Origin: CAYSCS01 sp964429695
GTDB lineage: Bacteria > Acidobacteriota > Aminicenantia > Aminicenantales > Aminicenantaceae
DNA: 20,775 nucleotides
Assembly: GCA_964429695.1 (NCBI GenBank)
Contig: CAYSCS010000029.1
Coordinates: 1-20,775 of the forward strand
Direction of reading: 5' to 3'
A model generated the notes under the pieces. It had not been told where the DNA came from. It saw only the letters and a list, made by a program, of their open reading frames with translations, and did not search any database. The position numbers and the translations under genes are program-made. Of this stretch, positions 16,254 to 20,775 are shown piece after piece; position 1 is the stretch's first letter, and every line of letters starts with the position of its first letter.

Positions 16254-17234
16254 TCATCTGAGACCTTTTATTTTCTGAGCATTCTTGAGTAACCATTCTT
16301 GGGTGAAGAGATGCTCTCTGCAAGAGGCAAGGTGGAGCTCGAGTTGGGCCTTGATTTCCGGGTCCTTGACTAAGGAGAGAAGTTTTTCATATTTAGTTAT
16401 GAGAACTCTTTCAGCCGGAAGGAGTGTCTTTAAAGCAGAAAGTCGGTCCTCTCCAGGATAAGAAGAGGGCATGGGAGAGATGCTCTTTTCTACCCCAGAG
16501 GAGTCCTGCTCTGCATTTTCAATCCGGATTACATCCCCCATTTTAATCAGAATGCCTGAATTTTTATCCCAGTGTCTCATATGGTCTATGGCATTTTTAA
16601 AGAGTCTCTGCGAGAGGTCCTGGTGCTCGCTGAAAAGGAAGACATATTTCAAATAGCGATGCATTAATTCATTTTCATCTGAAGTTATTTCGTGAAGAAT
16701 CCGGATTTCTTCTTTTTTGGCATTTGCGGGGTTTGCTTGATAGCAAAGGTCATCTTCCTCACCTTCCTTTTTCATAGCCTCTATCATTGCCTCAAATTGA
16801 GATGAATGTCTTACTTCATCGTAGGAGATGTTCAGAATCATATTCTGAACCTTGGGAAATGCGCCTTCTTTAAATTGTGCACTTTGATATAGTTCTGTGA
16901 CCATGTCTTCTGTCATCTTGTCTCTGTGGAGATTGTCTATGATTCTTGGATAGCGTATGACCTCATCAGTCTTAAATGATGGCTCGCCTCCCATCTGGGT
17001 GATGATGATACCTAGTTGTAAAGAATGGTACATTTCATCTATTCCTATTTGAATCATCTGGGCACGGACATCAGTCCTATGCTTCATGATGGGATCAAAA
17101 TAGAAGTATTTCCCCTTGGGCATGGAATAAGCGTGGATGGTATATTCAAAGCTTACTGCCCATTCATGTTCAAGGGCAGCGTTGAGAAGTTTGATGACAT
17201 CTTTTTCGTTCTCGATTAAAGAATATTTTTTCAA
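16254..17234 (-). CDS. ferritin-like di-iron protein with extra C-terminal helical region
   Basis: 326 residues, about twice a bacterioferritin. The first 160 residues form a four-helix ferritin-like bundle. Helix A has NAALEHEWAVSFEY with E24, helix B IDEMYHS with E67 and H70, and helix D YDEVRHS with E140 and H143. E109, E114 or E123 could be the helix C ligand. The pattern, including MGGEPS after helix B, follows the bacterioferritin/rubrerythrin superfamily. Residues 172-232 and 264-320 hold two further helix pairs with E/H-rich motifs (DENELMHRY, HMRHWDK; AERVLITKYEK, HLASCREHLF), perhaps a second bundle. The start is TTG after a strong AGGAGG at optimal spacing. Possible roles are iron storage, peroxide or oxygen removal, or an oxygenase-like reaction; the sequence does not decide. 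Confidence 0.78.
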   Translation of the reverse strand: MKKYSLIENEKDVIKLLNAALEHEWAVSFEYTIHAYSMPKGKYFYFDPIMKHRTDVRAQMIQIGIDEMYHSLQLGIIITQMGGEPSFKTDEVIRYPRIIDNLHRDKMTEDMVTELYQSAQFKEGAFPKVQNMILNISYDEVRHSSQFEAMIEAMKKEGEEDDLCYQANPANAKKEEIRILHEITSDENELMHRYLKYVFLFSEHQDLSQRLFKNAIDHMRHWDKNSGILIKMGDVIRIENAEQDSSGVEKSISPMPSSYPGEDRLSALKTLLPAERVLITKYEKLLSLVKDPEIKAQLELHLASCREHLFTQEWLLKNAQKIKGLR

Positions 17235-17697
17235 CTTTGCCTCCTAATTTCTTATCTAGAATTATAAGCATTATCCAGGAAAATGAAAAGGAAAAATTCA
17301 CCCTCAAAATCATCTCTAAGGGTGATTGTCATTGGAGGAGAGATCAGTAAATACTAATATCACCACAACCTCATCCAAGGCGTAATGAGAGGTTGTGAAT
17401 GGAGACGAGGAGGATTCCTCTCCCGCCCTCCTTCTGAAAGCCCCCTTGAATCAAAAAGACTCAGGGGGGGTTTTTATTATAGAGCTTTGGCAATATTTGA
17501 AATTACGTTTCTTTATTTATTGGAGACGAAGCTTTAGCCTTGAATTAAGATTTCTTTTCTTAAATTTTTCAACCAGAAATTACATTTTCTACATTTTTAG
17601 AGGCTTAAGAGAAAACGACTATAGATTTTTACCTCAAAGACTTGAATTTTGAAGAGAGAAGAGGTAATAAGTCTTGAGGCATCAAGGAGAGATTTGC
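17235..17697. other. long intergenic region with serial stem-loops
   Basis: 463 bases between divergent genes. Within the first half lie a possible H-type pseudoknot (17298-17344), a hairpin CACAACC/GGTTGTG with further pairs (17364-17397), a GGAGGA/TCCTC hairpin (17408-17420) and a strong terminator. The second half (17478-17697) is A+T-rich and shows nothing clear except the ribosome binding site of the Memo gene. A frame of 85 codons at 17395-17652 runs through the terminator and is probably not a gene. Confidence 0.55.
17440..17477 (+). terminator. intrinsic terminator upstream of the Memo gene
   Basis: GCCCCCTTGA (17440-17449) pairs with TCAGGGGGGG (17461-17470) with one bulged T, across a loop rich in A. 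TTTTTATT follows at once (17471-17478). The orientation ends plus-strand transcripts, although no protein gene lies upstream on that strand; it must end a leader or small RNA that starts within 17235-17440. Confidence 0.8.
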
Positions 17698-18915
17698 GTG
17701 GAAGAATTTTTCCCCCGACTCAGGTCAGATATCGAATTCATTCCTCTCTTCATTGAGGGAAAGAAGTCCATAATCGTCAGAGATCATTTAGGGTTGATAA
17801 AAGAACCTTTACTCCTTTGGGGAGAAATCTTAGATTTAATTTCTTTGCTCGATGGAAAGCATAACCTGAGAGATATTCAGTATGAACTCGTGCTCAGTAA
17901 GAAAGGGGTCTTTATAAGCTCAGAGGAAGTGATGAAGATAATTTCAGAGTTAGATGCAGCCTTCTTGCTGGAGAGCGAAAGATACCGAGAAGCAAAGAAA
18001 GAAATCATTATTGAATATGGTAAGCTCAAAGAAAGAAGTGCCTTTCATGAAGGACGAGCCTACCCTGGTAACCTCAAAGAATTGAGGGCTTATCTTGACT
18101 CCATTCTTCAGAGTTCATCTACCCAAAATAGAGAGGAAGGTAAAGTTATGGCCTTAGTTGCTCCGCATATTGACCTTGAAGTTGGGAAAAAAGTTTATGG
18201 AAAAGCCTATCAATCGATTAAAAATTCTAAACCCCGACGCATATTACTCCTTGGAGTCGGGCACAATCTTCATGAGTATTTTTTCAGTTTGACAGAAAAG
18301 GATTTTCGTACCCTTTATGGAGTGGTTCATTCGGATAGAGAGTTTATAAAGGAGCTCCGAAAGGCCGGGGGAAGCACTGTTTCCCAGGATGATATCGTCC
18401 ATCGGTGTGAACATTCTCTTGAATTTCAACTCTTGTTCCTGCAACATATCTTCGGCTCAGATTTTATGATTGTTCCCCTTTTATGCGGTTCTTTCCAGAA
18501 AGTTCTGCAGCAAGTGAGGAGGCCTGCAGATATTGAAGGTGTTAGTGAGTTTCTCACGCTTCTAAGACAATGGATAGAAGAAAATCCTTCAGAAACAATT
18601 ATAGTTTCAGGAATAGACCTTTCTCACATTGGTCCGAAATTTGGGCATAATCAAACAGCTTCTTCATTGTTAGAGCAAACAAAGAAGCATGATAAACTCC
18701 TTATTGAGAGCGTTCTAAACCTTGACCTCAGCCGATTTTGGGAAATGGGCAAGATGGGAAATAATTTCTACAACGTTTGTGGCTTTTCAACTCTAGCTTG
18801 CCTCCTTGAACTTCTTCGAGATGTAAAGGGGCATTTTCTTTGTTATGATATCTGGCAAGAGGAAAGAACAAAATCTGCGGTGAGCTTTGCTGCGCTTGTC
18901 TTCTACAAAAGATAG
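17698..18915 (+). CDS. Memo-family protein (AmmeMemoRadiSam system protein B-like) with N-terminal extension
   Basis: A 405-residue protein. The Memo domain starts near residue 145. APHIDLEVG carries H157, LGVGHNLH carries H189, HRCEHSLEFQL is at 235-245, SGIDLSHIG at 304-312, and NVCGFST carries C361. H157, H189 and C361 correspond to the metal ligands H49, H81 and C244 of human MEMO1, which binds copper and iron. The first 120 residues (LLDGKHNLRDIQYELV, then a helix pair) look like a PqqD/winged-helix-like module. I chose GTG at 17698 because AAGGAGAG sits seven bases before it; TTG at 17674 is in frame but has a weaker site. The usual partners AMMECR1 and a radical SAM enzyme are not in this window. 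An agmatinase-like gene follows after 43 bases. Confidence 0.85.
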   Translation: MEEFFPRLRSDIEFIPLFIEGKKSIIVRDHLGLIKEPLLLWGEILDLISLLDGKHNLRDIQYELVLSKKGVFISSEEVMKIISELDAAFLLESERYREAKKEIIIEYGKLKERSAFHEGRAYPGNLKELRAYLDSILQSSSTQNREEGKVMALVAPHIDLEVGKKVYGKAYQSIKNSKPRRILLLGVGHNLHEYFFSLTEKDFRTLYGVVHSDREFIKELRKAGGSTVSQDDIVHRCEHSLEFQLLFLQHIFGSDFMIVPLLCGSFQKVLQQVRRPADIEGVSEFLTLLRQWIEENPSETIIVSGIDLSHIGPKFGHNQTASSLLEQTKKHDKLLIESVLNLDLSRFWEMGKMGNNFYNVCGFSTLACLLELLRDVKGHFLCYDIWQEERTKSAVSFAALVFYKR

Positions 18916-18945
18916 ATTTTTTCTTAAATTGCCAAAACATGAATC

Positions 18946-18953
18946 AAGGAGGT
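18946..18953 (+). promoter_or_regulatory. ribosome binding site fixing the TTG start at 18959
   Basis: AAGGAGGT lies five bases before TTG at 18959-18961. It is an almost complete anti-16S match and supports the rare start codon of the ureohydrolase gene. Confidence 0.75.
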
Positions 18954-18958
18954 GAAGT

Positions 18959-19813
18959 TTGAGCAATTTCAGCCAGGAGATTAAAAAGAAGGAACGATTT
19001 GATATTGTTCTCATTGGCATTCCCTTCGATGAAAAATCATGTTATTTAAGAGGAGCGGCTAAGGGGCCGGCCGCAATTCGAGCTGCAGCAGATGAGAGGG
19101 CTATTAATTGGTGGACTGAAATGGGTATTAATCTTGAGGAAGATATTACCCTGGTTGATGTTGGAGATGTGGATGTTTCGGGTGATTTCAGAGATGTTTT
19201 TACTCGTATCGAAGAAAGTATCTTCTCTATTTTAGAAAAGGAAGGGATTCCTCTTATTTTGGGTGGCGACCATTCCATCTCCTATCCTATTCTCAAGGCG
19301 TTTTCAAGAAAATTCAAGGAATTGGACGTTCTTCATTTTGATGCCCATCCTGATTTTTACGAGGAGCTCTATGGAGATCGTTTCTCTCATGCCTGTCCCT
19401 TCAAAAGAATTATGGAAGAAGGACTTGCTACAAGTCTTTTACAGGTGGGTATTCGTGCTTCAACTGGAGAACAGCGTGCAAATGCCTCGATTTATCCCGT
19501 AAAAGTCATAGAAATGAAGGATTTAGGGAAAATTTCTCATCTTAAATTTTCAAGCCCCCTCTATATATCCCTCGATTTTGATGCATTTGACCCTGCTTTT
19601 GCACCAGGAGTTTCTCACCAGGAGCCTGGGGGACTCACAAGCAGAGAGGTGATTGAGATTATCCATTCCCTAGAGGCAAAGATAGTTGGTATGGACTTGG
19701 TCGAGCTAAATCCAGACCGTGACCCATCAGGAATTACTGCTGCGCTCGGAGTGAAGATTGTTAAAGAGATTGCAGGTAAAGTTGCCATGGATAAGAAAAT
19801 GAGAAATGGCTGA
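18959..19813 (+). CDS. agmatinase/arginase-family (ureohydrolase) protein
   Basis: A 284-residue binuclear manganese hydrolase. All metal ligands of the fold are present: H105 in LGGDHS, D128, H130 and D132 in FDAHPD, and D206 and D208 in SLDFDAFDP. FAPGVSHQEPGGLTSRE (214-230) and GMDLVELNPDRD (244-255) complete the family pattern. SHACPFKRIMEEG near 143-155 resembles the agmatinase motif SHGTPFRR. Most likely it splits agmatine into putrescine and urea in the cytoplasm. DAHPD in place of the usual DAHTD and HQEPGG in place of TPEPGG leave the guanidino substrate open. It lies 43 bases after the Memo gene, probably in the same operon, and ends eight bases from the convergent fRMsr gene. Confidence 0.88.
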   Translation: MSNFSQEIKKKERFDIVLIGIPFDEKSCYLRGAAKGPAAIRAAADERAINWWTEMGINLEEDITLVDVGDVDVSGDFRDVFTRIEESIFSILEKEGIPLILGGDHSISYPILKAFSRKFKELDVLHFDAHPDFYEELYGDRFSHACPFKRIMEEGLATSLLQVGIRASTGEQRANASIYPVKVIEMKDLGKISHLKFSSPLYISLDFDAFDPAFAPGVSHQEPGGLTSREVIEIIHSLEAKIVGMDLVELNPDRDPSGITAALGVKIVKEIAGKVAMDKKMRNG

Positions 19814-19821
19814 ATTCAAGT

Positions 19822-20295
19822 TCAAAGCAACTCGACTACTTTTTCAAGCCAGAACTTATCAATCTCAGAGAAAGTCCCGAGGTGGTGACTGTCGACATCC
19901 AGAACTGCCTGGAATCTATCTTTCTCCTTAAAAATGGGAACTGCTATTTCTGATTTTGAGCTTGGATCGCAGGCTATATGGCCAGGGAATTTGTTTACAT
20001 CTGGGACGATTATAGTTTTATGGGAATTTAAAGCAGCCCAGCAAACTCCCCTTTCTTTTTCAAGGACTTGGCAGGCAAGCGGACCTTGGTAGGGTCCAAC
20101 GATTAAATCTCCTTCTTTGAGCAAATAGAATCCTGTCCAGGAAAATTGAGGCATCTTGTGATGTAGAAGTGCGGCTACGGTTGCCATACGAGCAACTTTA
20201 TCCTCGGTCTGAGTGAGAAGAGCTTTAAGCTGCTTATAAATTCTCTCATATCTTTTGGCGAGCGCTTCTTTTGAAATTATTCTCATTTTTGCCAT
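19822..20295 (-). CDS. msrC: free methionine-(R)-sulfoxide reductase (GAF-domain fRMsr)
   Basis: A GAF-domain enzyme that reduces free L-methionine-(R)-sulfoxide and repairs oxidised methionine in the cytoplasm. Three cysteines (75, 85 and 109 from this start) have spacings of 10 and 24 residues, the same as C84, C94 and C118 of E. coli fRMsr. They sit in GPLACQ, RGVCWAA and FPGHIACDPSSKSEIAVPI, which match the family closely. SWTGFYLL (52-59) and VLDVDS (131-136) are further GAF motifs. The reading frame extends to a TTG at 20304, with ATGs at 20295 and 20286; none has a good Shine-Dalgarno sequence, so the start is uncertain by a few codons. The function fits a neighbourhood of redox and metal proteins. 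Confidence 0.9.
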   Translation of the reverse strand: MAKMRIISKEALAKRYERIYKQLKALLTQTEDKVARMATVAALLHHKMPQFSWTGFYLLKEGDLIVGPYQGPLACQVLEKERGVCWAALNSHKTIIVPDVNKFPGHIACDPSSKSEIAVPIFKEKDRFQAVLDVDSHHLGTFSEIDKFWLEKVVELL

Positions 20296-20406
20296 TTTTT
20301 GCAAAGAAATTTATCATCAGAGGCTATAGCTGTCAAGAAGAGGGAATTTTTTTGAATATCTGCGCTTAAAAAGAAAGGAATTTGCTCCCTGATTTAAGGT
20401 GCTAAA

Positions 20407-20435
20407 TTCAAGGGGATTTTTTCTATTTTTATAAT
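20407..20435 (+). promoter_or_regulatory. candidate promoter upstream of the structured RNA
   Basis: A perfect TATAAT at 20430-20435 is preceded, at 17 bases, by TTCAAG (20407-20412), a poor -35 match. Transcription would begin near 20442. Confidence 0.35.
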
Positions 20436-20483
20436 TTTAGTGAGAGAGAGGGGATTATCCCTGATGATTATTTTTTATTTGGT

Positions 20484-20597
20484 TGGCTCCTCTCTACATA
20501 GGGTGCGGGCTGTTGTCAGCAAAAGGGGGGTTGATGATGGGAACCAAAAAGGTGGGAGCTCTCTCCAGCCCGCCCAAGAGAGCCACTTTTATTTTAG
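20484..20597 (+). ncRNA. candidate structured RNA of unknown class
   Basis: Two nested long-range helices close the element. The outer is TGGCTC-c-TCT (20484-20493) with AGAGAGCCA (20577-20585). The inner is GGG-tg-CGGGCTG (20501-20512) with CAGCCCGCCC (20566-20575). Inside are hairpins GGTT/AACC (20529-20545) and GGAG/CTCC (20555-20566, sharing its last base with the inner helix). The outer stem is followed by CTTTTATTTT, as in an intrinsic terminator, so a transcript could end near 20597. The G+C content stands out from the A+T-rich flanks. I cannot match it to a known riboswitch or small RNA. Confidence 0.45.
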
Positions 20598-20727
20598 CAA
20601 AAAAAAAAATAAAAGCAAGCGAACGAATTTCCTCACTGCAATTCAGACAGTAGAGGGTCTTTTGGAAAAAATCCACTAGAAGCGTTAGGAGCAAAGATCT
20701 TAATTTGAGACAAGAAGAGGGCTGTAT

Positions 20728-20766
20728 ATGACGAAAAGAACTTTAGAGAGGCTTTCCCTCAAATAA
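20728..20766 (+). CDS. possible 12-codon leader peptide
   Basis: ATG at 20728, preceded by AAGAGG (20715-20720), opens a frame reading MTKRTLERLSLK and stops at TAA 20764-20766. A second ribosome binding site (GGAG) follows within a few bases. It could be a short leader peptide coupled to the next gene, which lies outside the window, or a chance frame. Confidence 0.25.
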   Translation: MTKRTLERLSLK

Positions 20767-20775
20767 AACGGAGAA

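Larger units (their letters stand above)
20296..20775. other. right-end intergenic region
   Basis: 480 bases without a protein gene. It contains a promoter candidate, the candidate structured RNA at 20484-20585 with a T-rich tail, an A/T hairpin TTTTATTTT/AAAAATAAAA (20588-20614) and a 12-codon frame at 20728-20766. A 79-codon open frame at 20440-20679 runs through the RNA and lacks a ribosome binding site. The last bases, ACGGAGAA, look like the ribosome binding site of a gene starting just outside the window. Confidence 0.55.

Noticed and set aside
17395..17652. 85-codon plus-strand frame before the Memo gene
   Set aside because: It runs through the strong terminator at 17440-17477 and has no convincing family features.
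20440..20679. 79-codon plus-strand frame at the right end
   Set aside because: It crosses both arms of the structured RNA and a long A run, and its GTG start lacks a ribosome binding site.
20484..20700. A cobalamin riboswitch
   Set aside because: Fragments resembling GGTGC, GGGAA and CCCGC occur in the right order, but the strand after GGTG does not fit and no B12-box-like AGCCAGGAGACCTGCC follows; TAGGAGC at about 20686 is too short a match.
1..20775. CRISPR array, prophage, insertion sequence or defence island
   Set aside because: No regularly spaced direct repeats, transposase, integrase or phage-like gene was found. All long frames belong to housekeeping, pilus, transport or redox families.

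Overview
The window reads as chromosomal DNA of a moderately AT-rich Gram-negative bacterium. The evidence is a type IV pilus minor-pilin/PilY1 operon, a prepilin peptidase, and a tRNA gene without encoded CCA. Gene order around the prepilin peptidase (ABC ATPase, ABC permease, TPR protein, PilD) resembles the pilGHI-pilD arrangement of Myxococcus xanthus. The sequence alone does not fix the phylum; a deltaproteobacterial, acidobacterial or uncultured-lineage origin would all fit. No phage, transposon, integrase or CRISPR array is visible.

Layout. (1) 150-1693: a strong sigma70-type promoter, an elongator-type tRNA-Met(CAU) and tilS. (2) 1688-5385, minus strand: a GT-C-type membrane glycosyltransferase translationally coupled to glutamine-dependent asparagine synthetase AsnB. 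(3) 5386-5827: a divergent regulatory region with a good promoter for the pilin operon. (4) 5828-12245, plus strand: a five-gene minor pilin/tip operon (FimT/GspH-, PilV-, PilW-, PilX-like, then PilY1). (5) 12294-15556, minus strand: a tightly packed ABC ATPase - permease - TPR protein - PilD operon, converging on pilY1. (6) 15636-17234, minus strand: a ferritin-like multi-helical di-iron protein and a flavin reductase-like protein. (7) 17235-17697: a gene-free stretch with several stem-loops and a strong intrinsic terminator. (8) 17698-19813, plus strand: a Memo-family protein and an agmatinase/arginase-family hydrolase. (9) 19822-20295, minus strand: a free methionine-(R)-sulfoxide reductase. 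(10) 20296-20775: a gene-free stretch with a candidate structured RNA and a 12-codon reading frame just before the window edge.

How the genes fit together. The centre of the window is a pilus-tip and pilus-biogenesis region. Four successive minor pilins prime the pilus, PilY1 caps it, PilD processes the prepilins, and the ABC pair with the TPR protein probably assists assembly. The most interesting signal is that calcium-loop motifs (DxDxDG type) occur in four consecutive tip proteins (PilV-, PilW-, PilX-like and PilY1), and that PilY1 carries a block of FG-GAP/VCBS-type repeats where many homologues carry a von Willebrand A domain. The right-hand third groups metal and redox functions (ferritin-like, flavin reductase, Memo, Mn-dependent ureohydrolase, fRMsr) and holds two unexplained candidate RNA elements.
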